Assembly (NCBI GenBank): GCA_001804205.1
Contig: MHFM01000038.1
Coordinates: forward strand, 33,139 to 46,065
Source: Omnitrophica bacterium RIFCSPLOWO2_01_FULL_45_10b
GTDB taxonomy: Bacteria; Omnitrophota; Omnitrophia; Omnitrophales; Danuiimicrobiaceae
Length of the DNA: 12,927 nucleotides
Direction: 5' to 3'
Shown one piece after another: positions 7,310-12,927 of this stretch (within the stretch, counting starts at the first letter, position 1; the number at the start of each line of letters is the position of its first letter). Below the pieces are notes generated by a model. That model saw nothing but the letters and a program-made list of their open reading frames with translations. It was not told the origin of the DNA and did no database searches. A program made the translations under genes and the position numbers.

Positions 7310-7660
7310 CTAGCTGTTCTTTTTTTCCTTCTTGCCTTTGTCCCAATTCACAACGTCAAGCGTTTTAAACAAAGGGGAAAGGACAAATCCAAATGTTTTT
7401 TGGAAACCAGAAATAGTAATATCAGTCCCCTTTCCAACGACCGCGCAAGTTGTGGCAGCAATCCATGCAATTCCATCTTGCGTGTCGGAAAGGCCTTTAG
7501 CCAACCCTTTTTGATCGGATGATTTCGGTTTTTGAGGCGCGCTGACAACCGCCTCAGTTCTGTCTTCGAACTTCCGAAGCTCCACTTTTGATTCCTGTGC
7601 AGCAAATAAGATTGTGGAACTATAAACCCACAAGAACAAAAAAAGGGCCGCTCTTTTCAT
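7310..7660 (-). CDS. Small secreted or periplasmic protein of unknown function
   Basis: 116 residues from the ATG at 7660, which has GGAGG at a 5-nt spacing; the ATG at 7663 immediately before it overlaps the rmuC stop as ATGA. Residues 1-21 look like a Sec signal peptide: basic MKR, then a hydrophobic AALFLFLWVYSSTILF, then AAQ. The mature part has a charged linker up to about residue 55. A glycine-rich, moderately hydrophobic stretch follows (GIAWIAATTCAVVGKGTDI and FQKTFGFVLSPLF). The tail is lysine-rich (DKGKKEKKNS). I recognise no family. The mature part holds one cysteine, so no disulfide pair is expected. Tight packing between rmuC and pcm suggests co-transcription rather than function. 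Confidence 0.72.
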   Translation of the reverse strand: MKRAALFLFLWVYSSTILFAAQESKVELRKFEDRTEAVVSAPQKPKSSDQKGLAKGLSDTQDGIAWIAATTCAVVGKGTDITISGFQKTFGFVLSPLFKTLDVVNWDKGKKEKKNS

Positions 7661-8673
7661 CATTCCCTCCCGCCGACATCAACCGAACGCAGTGATTCCT
7701 TCTCTTCAATAGGCAACTTAATCTGGTCTACTGAGGCAAGCTTTACCTGAAATTGATCAACCCCGCGCTGGACTTTTTCGTAAGCGCCTTTTGCATGATT
7801 TAAATGACTGCCCAAAATACTAAATTCTTCGAGGACTCGCTTGAAATCGCTTTGCATTTTAGTAAGCGATTCTGCGATTTCACGGGCTGCATGGTCCATC
7901 CTCAAACCCCGCAAGCCGAGTAAAATCACCTGGAGATACGCATAGAAACTATTCGGAGAAACCGGAATGACGTTCCGCGCAAGGGCATAAGTACTTAAAG
8001 GAGACGACTCTACTTCATCTTGCGAGGCAATCACTTCATAGTAGACATTTTCCGCCGGAATATACATCAACGCAAAATCAAATGTGCCTTCTTCGGGTGA
8101 GATATACCGCTCGGAAATAGCATCGACGTGGCGTTTGACATCGCGGACGAATTCCTTCTGAACTTTCTTACGTTCTTCTGCTGTTTGAACCACAAGAAGC
8201 CGCTGAAAGTTCTCAAGCGGAAACTTGGCATCAATGGGAACCAAATGGTCGCCTACAAAAATAGCGGCATCTACCCGCGCGCCATTTCGAAACGCATATT
8301 GCAGCTGAAAACGGTCCTGCGGAATCATTTGCTGCAAGACATCGGCAAGCATGAACTCTCCAAAACTACCGCGCGCTTTTGGAACGCGCAAAACTTCTTG
8401 GAGCTTTCCAATTTCTTGGCCAATCTCATAAAGCTTATGGCTTGATTCTTCAAGCCCACCCAAGCGTTTGTAGAGGTCGCTCATGGCTCGAACTGTCCCC
8501 TCTCCAGTCTGCTGCGTGAGCCTTGCGGTTTGTTCCAAATGAGCGCCGACGCGCTGGGTCATTTCTTCCAAGTCCTTGCGGATGGACTGATTTGTTTTTT
8601 GAAGGCTTATCCAAAGGTAAAAAACAAACCCGCCGAGCAATATTAATGTCAGCGCACCCATCCATTCAAGCAT
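7660..8673 (-). CDS. rmuC: RmuC family DNA recombination protein
   Basis: 337 residues. The ATG at 8673 is chosen because AAGAGG (8680-8685) lies 6 nt upstream; a TTG at 8688 would add 5 residues. The N-terminus has one membrane segment (GALTLILLGGFVFYLWISL), followed by a heptad-like helical region (about 25-95) likely to form a coiled coil. The conserved core starts at RGSFGEFMLADVLQQ (101-115) and continues with NGARVDAAIFVGDHLVPIDAKFP (Asp135, Asp148, Lys150), a pattern consistent with a PD-(D/E)xK nuclease fold. It later includes YIPAENVYYEV and VIPVSPNSFYAYL. In E. coli, loss of RmuC raises inversion at short inverted repeats. It is the first gene after the inverted-repeat element and overlaps the next gene by 1-4 nt. 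Confidence 0.95.
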   Translation of the reverse strand: MLEWMGALTLILLGGFVFYLWISLQKTNQSIRKDLEEMTQRVGAHLEQTARLTQQTGEGTVRAMSDLYKRLGGLEESSHKLYEIGQEIGKLQEVLRVPKARGSFGEFMLADVLQQMIPQDRFQLQYAFRNGARVDAAIFVGDHLVPIDAKFPLENFQRLLVVQTAEERKKVQKEFVRDVKRHVDAISERYISPEEGTFDFALMYIPAENVYYEVIASQDEVESSPLSTYALARNVIPVSPNSFYAYLQVILLGLRGLRMDHAAREIAESLTKMQSDFKRVLEEFSILGSHLNHAKGAYEKVQRGVDQFQVKLASVDQIKLPIEEKESLRSVDVGGRE

Positions 8674-8703
8674 TGTCTGCCTCTTCAACTAAGTGATTGT
8701 AAA

Positions 8704-8717
8704 TCAATAACTTATAA
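8704..8717 (+). repeat. 14-bp direct repeat, left copy
   Basis: TCAATAACTTATAA, identical to 8870-8883 on the same strand. The bases on either side differ between copies, so the repeat is exactly 14 bp. It may be a target-site duplication or a pre-existing repeat. It lies in the presumed promoter region of rmuC. Confidence 0.85.
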
Positions 8718-8736
8718 CTTGAGTTCCGCAAATTTC

Positions 8737-8760
8737 TCCTCTCCCCCTTGGGGGAGAGGA
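8737..8760. repeat. GC-rich perfect hairpin A (REP-like)
   Basis: TCCTCTCCCCC (8737-8747) is the exact reverse complement of GGGGGAGAGGA (8750-8760), an 11-bp stem with only TT between the arms. Lacking a following T-run on either strand, it is not a standard terminator. Confidence 0.9.
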
Positions 8761-8764
8761 CTAA

Positions 8765-8803
8765 GGTGAGGGGGAAATCAAGCTTTAACTTTAAACCCTC
8801 ACC
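8765..8803. repeat. Central inverted repeat of the element
   Basis: GGTGAGGG (8765-8772) pairs exactly with CCCTCACC (8796-8803), with two further pairs outside one mismatch (TA 8762-8763 with TA 8805-8806). The 23-nt loop is A/T-rich with an AAGCTT site. The two arms give the element its mirror-image layout around about position 8784. Confidence 0.8.
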
Positions 8804-8807
8804 CTAA

Positions 8808-8834
8808 CCCTCTCCCTTTAAAAAAGGGAGAGGG
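8808..8834. repeat. GC-rich perfect hairpin B (REP-like)
   Basis: CCCTCTCCCTTT (8808-8819) is the exact reverse complement of AAAGGGAGAGGG (8823-8834), a 12-bp stem with an AAA loop. It mirrors hairpin A across the centre of the element. Confidence 0.9.
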
Positions 8835-8869
8835 AATAACTGAGAACAGCAAAAAATGCAGAACTCAAC

Positions 8870-8883
8870 TCAATAACTTATAA
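8870..8883 (+). repeat. 14-bp direct repeat, right copy
   Basis: Identical to the copy at 8704-8717. It directly abuts the right terminal inverted repeat, with one C between, just as the left copy abuts the left terminal repeat with one C. Confidence 0.85.
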
Positions 8884-8890
8884 AACACGT

Positions 8891-8915
8891 TATTATAAAC
8901 TGAATCGTTTTTCAG
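8891..8915 (-). terminator. Possible weak terminator after RNase G gene
   Basis: Read on the - strand, CTGAA and TTCAG (8911-8915 and 8900-8904) can form a 5-bp stem with a 6-nt A-rich loop, followed by TTTATAATA. It sits 30 nt after the rng stop, a sensible place, but the stem is short and the T-run is broken. Read-through into rmuC is possible. Confidence 0.25.
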
Positions 8916-8944
8916 AGCAAGTAGGAAAGAGCCATTTTCATTTT

Positions 8945-10447
8945 TTACTTAATAAATGTGATATTGACATCCTCCTGATGGAGGCTCGGGTCGGCCAAAA
9001 CGATAACACGACTTTTCGAAGTTACCTCCAGCTCACGAAGCGAGCGTTGTTCCTCGTGAAGCAAGCGCTCAGAGACCTTCGGATGCACGTAAACATTCAA
9101 GATTTTTTCTTTGGAATGGTCCAACGCTTTTTTTACTTCTTTAATCGCTTGAATGGCCATCGTTGTCACCGACTTAATAATCCCTTTGCCCTCACAATAA
9201 GAACAGCGGTCATAAACGGCGCTTTCAAGAGAGGGGCGAATCCGCTGGCGCGTCATTTCAATGAGGCCAAGCTCCGACATTTGCAGCACATTGGTTTTGG
9301 CCCGGTCGCCTTTGACAGCGTCTTTAAACAACCGATATAAATGGCGGCGATGATCCGCTTTGACCATGTCAATAAAGTCAATGACGATAATCCCTCCCAT
9401 ATCACGCAGGCGGCACTGACGCGCGACCTCCTGAGCTGCTTCTAAATTGGTGCGATAAACCGTTTCCTCCAAATCTCGATGCCCGGTGAACTTGCCTGTA
9501 TTCACATCGATCGCAACGAGCCCTTCGGTTTGCTCAATGACGAGATGGCCGCCGGAACGGAGAAAAACCTTTTTTTGAAATGTCCTTTCAATTTCCTTCT
9601 CAATATTATATTTCTCAAACAGCGGCACGGTCCCGCCCTTGTACCACTCGACACGCACCTGAGCATCCGGCAAATAGGATTTTAAAAACCGCTTCACTTG
9701 ATGATACAAAGCTTCGTGATCGAGAACAATCCGTTCCATGTCCTCCGTAAAATAATCGCGGATGATACGCTCAACCAGGTCCAGTTCTTTATGGATCAAG
9801 CTTGGCGCTTTTTTTCGATGGATTTCAGATTTGATTCGGCTCCACGTTTTGGACAGATATTTAACATCTCGCACGAATTCACGTTTTGATTTACCTTCCC
9901 CTGCGGTGCGAACGATAAAACCACTGTCCTTCGGAAGCTCAATTTGAGAAAAAATTTCCCGGATTTTTTCACGTTCGCGGGGATCATCAATTCGGCGTGA
10001 AACGCCAACCTTACTTTCTCCTGGGGCTAATACCAAATAGCGGGCTGGTAAAGCAACGTGCGTGGTTAAGCGAGGGCCTTTATCCCGGATAGGCTCTTTA
10101 ACAACTTGAACAAAAACTTCTTGGCCTATTTTTAAAACATTCTCAATCCGAGGTGTTTCAGAACGTTCTTTTTTTCCTTCAAACTCAACTTCTTCGAACG
10201 CCGATTCTAAGCCAAATGACGACTCAATGGCATCGGCAACATAGAGGAAGCCATCTTTTTTCGTTCCCAAATCTACGAACGCTGCTCCAATTCCAGGAAC
10301 GATTGATTTGACTTTCCCTTTGTAAATGTTGCCGAACATCTTGAATCCATCGGCACGCTCGATAAAGAATTCTTCCAACTTCCCGTCTTCGAGAATTGCA
10401 ACTCGTCTCTCGTTGACTTCGAGAGACATTAAAATTTCCTTTTTCAT
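8945..10447 (-). CDS. rng: Ribonuclease G (RNase E/G family)
   Basis: 500 residues, the length of RNase G rather than RNase E, which has a long disordered C-terminal scaffold. The enzyme cuts 5'-monophosphorylated RNA in mRNA decay and rRNA or tRNA processing. An S1 RNA-binding domain spans about residues 37-125 (GNIYKGKVKSIVPGIGAAFVDLG). The 5'-sensor and nuclease core follows. AIDVNTG gives catalytic Asp314 and GGIIVIDFIDM gives Asp357, the two magnesium ligands. CSYC (Cys415, Cys418) is the zinc-link that joins subunits. The end (VIVLADPSLHQEDVNITF) is typical. An ATG 6 codons downstream has AAGGA before it, but the longer start retains the common MKKEIL N-terminus. It follows pilQ by 62 nt. 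Confidence 0.95.
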   Translation of the reverse strand: MKKEILMSLEVNERRVAILEDGKLEEFFIERADGFKMFGNIYKGKVKSIVPGIGAAFVDLGTKKDGFLYVADAIESSFGLESAFEEVEFEGKKERSETPRIENVLKIGQEVFVQVVKEPIRDKGPRLTTHVALPARYLVLAPGESKVGVSRRIDDPREREKIREIFSQIELPKDSGFIVRTAGEGKSKREFVRDVKYLSKTWSRIKSEIHRKKAPSLIHKELDLVERIIRDYFTEDMERIVLDHEALYHQVKRFLKSYLPDAQVRVEWYKGGTVPLFEKYNIEKEIERTFQKKVFLRSGGHLVIEQTEGLVAIDVNTGKFTGHRDLEETVYRTNLEAAQEVARQCRLRDMGGIIVIDFIDMVKADHRRHLYRLFKDAVKGDRAKTNVLQMSELGLIEMTRQRIRPSLESAVYDRCSYCEGKGIIKSVTTMAIQAIKEVKKALDHSKEKILNVYVHPKVSERLLHEEQRSLRELEVTSKSRVIVLADPSLHQEDVNITFIK

Positions 10448-10509
10448 GTTTCGTAACCATTCTTTCTGTATGAAATGTTAGGAAAAGCGTCATTGGTTCT
10501 CCAAAAAAC

Positions 10510-12243
10510 TTAAATTTTCTTAACATCGCTACTTTGATTGTGAAGCGTCACTGCCGGCTGCCCGACAGGAGAAATAGCGGAAGCAGTGATATCGTCTTTC
10601 CGCTCATCGTCGGATAAAGTGCCGATTCCCTGATTTGCTTCACTTAGTTTTGTGGATTCTATTTTTTCTGAAAGGGATTGCCCGGAAGCCGCTTGGACCT
10701 GAGTCTTGGGAGCAAGCGAAGTCGTGGGCTCCCCTTGTGTATCCACAACTGTAACCGTAACGAAAAATAAGGTTTCTGCTTTTTCATTTGCTGTTCCCGC
10801 TTCTCGGCGCTTTGACCTGAAAATCTTTCCAACGAAAGGAATATCACCTAAAACAGGAACCTTCTGCTCCGCTGATGCAACCGCATCCGTCATAAGGCCA
10901 CCAATAGCAATCGTTTCACCACTTCTAATTAACACTTGTGTTTTGGCTGTCGTCGTATTGATGTTCGGAAGGCTTTGTAATGCTGCGGTCGCACTCGTAG
11001 TAAATGTAGTCACATCTGTACCACCGGGAATGGAAGTAACTTCCGGTTCTAAATCGACCAAAATTTCGTTCGCATCATTAATATGAGGCGTCACTTCCAT
11101 TTTAACCCCAGAAGGTTTAAAATCGTATCCAGAAATCTCAAAACTTCCTGTGGTTTCGTTGCGTTCGTACTGAGGGTAAGGAATATCTTTAGCTACCCTA
11201 ATTGTTGCTTTTTGATTATTTAAAACCGTAATTCTTGGATTTGAAATAACTTTGGTGTTCGCCCGACTCCTAAAAAAATTAAGAACGGCCTGGAAAGCTG
11301 TGAAATCAAGGGTCCCAAGAGTATAAGTGTTATTGGTGAGAGTTGCAGCGCCACCTGTTGGAAACCCGCTTGGATTAAAAATGTTTGGAGTGCCTGCCGT
11401 GGGAACAGCCGCACTATTCGCATTAATATTCGGGAAAAACTTACTGAACACCCGCTCAAATGGATCGGCTTCATCTACCTTAGCAAATGAGTTAAAAGGA
11501 AATGTCAGCGGCTTTTGCGATCCTTTTAATGTTCCTTGAGGTTCCCATTTGATACCTAAATTTTCACCTTGTTGAAGTTGCGTTTTTATAATCTTTGCAT
11601 CAATGTGGGCCTGTGGCGTACTCTTGTCCAGTTTGGCAACAACTTCACGAATCTTATAAAGGTTCGTTGGGATATCGGTAACCACAAGCATATTGCTGCG
11701 TTCAACCGATTTGATACGCCCTCGTTCCGAAACAATATCCTTTAACGATTCCTCAACTTCTTTTGCAGTCGTATAATTTAATACGAATGTTTCCGTGATC
11801 AACTCCTCAGTCGAAAGGTTTTCTTTTGTTGTCACACGGACAATATTCTCCTTGCGCTCATACACATAGCCATAGGTTCTCAACACAACATCAAGAGCCT
11901 TTTCCCACGGCACATTTTCAAGACGGATCGTGACTGTTCCTGTAACTTCTGGGCCCGCAACAATATTGACACCACTCTTCAAGCTGAGAATGCGGAGGAC
12001 ATTATTAATATCGGCATCTTTAAAATCAATACTGACTGTACCTGGGGGGCCTGCTGTTGAAGCTGAAGAAGTTGCCTCAGGAGATGGAGGGGCTTCTTGA
12101 TCCGAATTGCTTTCATCCGAAGGGCTCTGCGCTGAAAGAGCTGTTCCAATCACAAACAATAAGGACAGGAAGAAAACTGCTCCCTTGGTCCAAATCTTAA
12201 AGTTTAAAAAAGCAGTTTGTGCCATTGCAAGCTTCTGGCTCAT
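10510..12243 (-). CDS. pilQ: Type IV pilus secretin PilQ (short form)
   Basis: 577 residues from the ATG at 12243, 7 nt after the pilP stop; an ATG at 12300 would overlap pilP by 50 nt. A signal peptide lies at about 18-38 (KGAVFFLSLLFVIGTALSAQ). A Ser/Pro/Glu-rich linker reaches residue 68. The secretin/TonB short N-terminal domain is at about 69-140 (VSIDFKDADINNVLRILSLK). An N1-type domain is at about 150-206. The secretin barrel is at about 325-500, with KVISNPRITVLNNQKATI, LIRSGETIAIGGLM and the signature VPVLGDIPFVGKIFR (462-476). PilQ forms the outer-membrane ring through which the pilus passes. Unlike many PilQ proteins it has no N-terminal AMIN domains. It also has an Asn/Thr/Gly-rich insert at about 235-310 and a hydrophilic tail of about 70 residues after the barrel. 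Confidence 0.94.
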   Translation of the reverse strand: MSQKLAMAQTAFLNFKIWTKGAVFFLSLLFVIGTALSAQSPSDESNSDQEAPPSPEATSSASTAGPPGTVSIDFKDADINNVLRILSLKSGVNIVAGPEVTGTVTIRLENVPWEKALDVVLRTYGYVYERKENIVRVTTKENLSTEELITETFVLNYTTAKEVEESLKDIVSERGRIKSVERSNMLVVTDIPTNLYKIREVVAKLDKSTPQAHIDAKIIKTQLQQGENLGIKWEPQGTLKGSQKPLTFPFNSFAKVDEADPFERVFSKFFPNINANSAAVPTAGTPNIFNPSGFPTGGAATLTNNTYTLGTLDFTAFQAVLNFFRSRANTKVISNPRITVLNNQKATIRVAKDIPYPQYERNETTGSFEISGYDFKPSGVKMEVTPHINDANEILVDLEPEVTSIPGGTDVTTFTTSATAALQSLPNINTTTAKTQVLIRSGETIAIGGLMTDAVASAEQKVPVLGDIPFVGKIFRSKRREAGTANEKAETLFFVTVTVVDTQGEPTTSLAPKTQVQAASGQSLSEKIESTKLSEANQGIGTLSDDERKDDITASAISPVGQPAVTLHNQSSDVKKI

Positions 12244-12250
12244 TTTATAT

Positions 12251-12706
12251 TTAAGCCGGCTCCGCCTCTTTTTGATCCGATGATTCTGCCGGCAGTTCAT
12301 TCTCTATGAAAGGTCCAGAATTTTTCTCTGGAGTTTGCAAATATTGTTTTAATAATTCTTCGTCTTGACGCAAAATAATCTCAAAATCTTCGCCTTCTTT
12401 TTCAAATAGAACTCGGTTTGACTCGATTTTCTTCAATAAGAATCCTTGGAGCGACTCCCCTTCTTTGACAATCTGACTGTTGACAATTGCATAAGAACCG
12501 CCGCTTTGGTCAACCACAACACCCTCAAGCCTTAACTCCCCCGAACCCATCTGGGATCCCGCACTTGCGGGGGATAAAAAGGGGTCGCGCTTTCCATGGC
12601 TATCATAGCGAAACTCTACTCCAAAAGCCAATGAAAAATGACTTGTCAAAAATAGACACAGAACGCTTAAAACTAAAACAACTTTCCGCTTTTCAAAACA
12701 GTTCAT
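12251..12706 (-). CDS. pilP: Type IV pilus assembly protein PilP-like
   Basis: 151 residues from the ATG at 12706, whose ATGA overlaps the stop of the upstream pilO gene by 4 nt; an in-frame ATG at 12751 lies inside pilO and is less likely. A hydrophobic N-terminal segment (VVLVLSVLCLFLTSHFSLAF) would direct export. The mature part begins with the PilP-type motif GKRDPFLSP (residues 38-46) and folds as a small beta domain (LRLEGVVVDQSGGSYAIVN, then GESLQGFLLKKIESNRVLFE). It ends in an acidic, Pro/Glu-rich tail. PilP links the inner-membrane PilN/PilO pair to the PilQ secretin in the periplasm. The canonical lipobox of PilP lipoproteins is not evident. Position between pilO and pilQ supports the call more than sequence identity does. 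Confidence 0.88.
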   Translation of the reverse strand: MNCFEKRKVVLVLSVLCLFLTSHFSLAFGVEFRYDSHGKRDPFLSPASAGSQMGSGELRLEGVVVDQSGGSYAIVNSQIVKEGESLQGFLLKKIESNRVLFEKEGEDFEIILRQDEELLKQYLQTPEKNSGPFIENELPAESSDQKEAEPA

Positions 12707-12927
12707 GCCATGCCCATCCGCTTGATATACGCTACCACGATTAAAGTGCATTGATGCGCTGTATCATTCTTTTCCCCGCCGGCGATTTGAATATTATGAA
12801 CAGAAAAATTCTTTGAATAATGCTCTAACTTATTAATAAAACTTCCCACATTATGATACCCTCCCACCACAATCAATTCGTAGCTTCGGCTCATATACAT
12901 TTGAGAAAAAGGAGGGGGAAGTTCTGC
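12703..12927 (-). CDS. pilO: Type IV pilus assembly protein PilO, C-terminal part (partial)
   Basis: The last 74 residues of a gene that continues past the right edge; the frame is open to position 12927. The stretch SYELIVVGGYHNVGSFINKL is the characteristic PilO segment (usually a hydrophobic strand, then G-x-YH and a helix), followed by NFSVHNIQIAG and CTLIVVAYI, the remaining strands of the ferredoxin-like periplasmic domain. PilO pairs with PilN on the periplasmic face of the inner membrane and binds PilP. Order pilO-pilP-pilQ and the 4-nt overlap with pilP support the assignment. pilM and pilN would be expected beyond the window edge. Confidence 0.9.
   Translation of the reverse strand, partial: AELPPPFSQMYMSRSYELIVVGGYHNVGSFINKLEHYSKNFSVHNIQIAGGEKNDTAHQCTLIVVAYIKRMGMA

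Larger units (their letters stand above)
8704..8883. mobile_element. Composite inverted-repeat (REP/MITE-like) element with flanking direct repeats
   Basis: The gap between rng and rmuC contains a nested symmetrical structure. The outermost parts are exact 14-bp direct repeats, TCAATAACTTATAA, at 8704-8717 and 8870-8883. One base inside each lie terminal inverted repeats: TTGAGTTCCGCA (8719-8730) and TGCAGAACTCAA (8857-8868), matching at 11 of 12. Within them sit two GC-rich hairpins (8737-8760 and 8808-8834) and a central pairing (8765-8772 with 8796-8803). The GC-rich core resembles the short CCCTCACCC/CCCTCTCCC palindromic repeats scattered through many bacterial genomes. The element codes for nothing. 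A non-autonomous transposable unit or a REPIN are both possible; a 14-bp duplication is longer than most target-site duplications, so the transposition reading is inference. Confidence 0.6.

Noticed and set aside
8738..8834. CRISPR array or intrinsic terminators in the rng-rmuC gap
   Set aside because: There is no regular repeat-spacer pattern; the hairpins mirror one another and no T-run follows either strong stem on either strand.
8689..8944. tRNA or known small RNA gene suggested by the cloverleaf-like pairing
   Set aside because: No conserved tRNA bases (T-loop GTTCRA, CCA end) are seen, and the arms are too long and GC-biased. An RNA role is kept only as a finding to test.
10224..10526. 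Open frame on the - strand with a fair ribosome site (GGAG before ATG) overlapping the start of rng
   Set aside because: Beyond the first codons it runs out of frame through the conserved S1 region of rng, and its product is not protein-like. It might still influence rng translation, but nothing supports a gene.
12251..12300. Longer PilQ start at 12300
   Set aside because: It would overlap pilP by 50 nt and place 19 basic residues before the signal peptide. The ATG at 12243 gives a normal signal sequence and a 7-nt gap.

Overview
The window looks like chromosomal DNA from a diderm (Gram-negative-type) bacterium of moderate G+C content. It carries a type IV pilus secretin operon (pilO-pilP-pilQ), a Bat-type von Willebrand/TPR membrane module and standard bacterial housekeeping enzymes. 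There are no rRNA or tRNA genes, no phage genes and no CRISPR array, so the lineage cannot be fixed. The gene mix would suit an uncultured or environmental lineage such as Omnitrophota, Nitrospirota or a deltaproteobacterial relative; that is inference only.

Layout. Positions 1-1880 are read on the + strand: the end of a BatB-like VWA protein, a BatC-like TPR protein with a very long Gln/Lys/Glu-rich tail, and a GatB/YqeY-domain protein. A short convergent gap (1881-2007) follows, and everything else is read on the - strand. Read in transcription order from the right edge, the - strand carries pilO (partial), pilP, pilQ and RNase G. A roughly 250-bp non-coding gap comes next, holding a compact inverted-repeat element. 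Then comes a tight run of ten genes: rmuC, a small secreted protein, pcm, a Lys-rich EF-Tu-domain-2-like protein, a small four-cysteine protein, a BT1-like MFS transporter, acylphosphatase, CCA-adding enzyme/poly(A) polymerase, a double-ACT protein and peptide deformylase.

Function. The pil genes build the outer-membrane secretin and its inner-membrane connection. The ten-gene run has gaps of 0-25 nt and several 1-4 nt overlaps, so it may be one transcript. Several of its products concern nucleic-acid, tRNA and protein maturation or repair (RmuC, Pcm, Cca, Def). It also holds three small proteins with no assigned role.

The most unusual feature is the non-coding element at 8704-8883. Exact 14-bp direct repeats flank 12-bp terminal inverted repeats. 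Inside are two strong GC-rich hairpins and a third pairing, so the whole unit could fold as a cruciform or cloverleaf. It resembles a REP/BIME-type unit inside a MITE-like frame. The second notable item is the small EF-Tu-domain-2-like protein with a histone-H1-like lysine tail, next to a putative zinc-ribbon protein. I found no convincing new defence or biosynthetic system; most genes are recognisable housekeeping or envelope genes.
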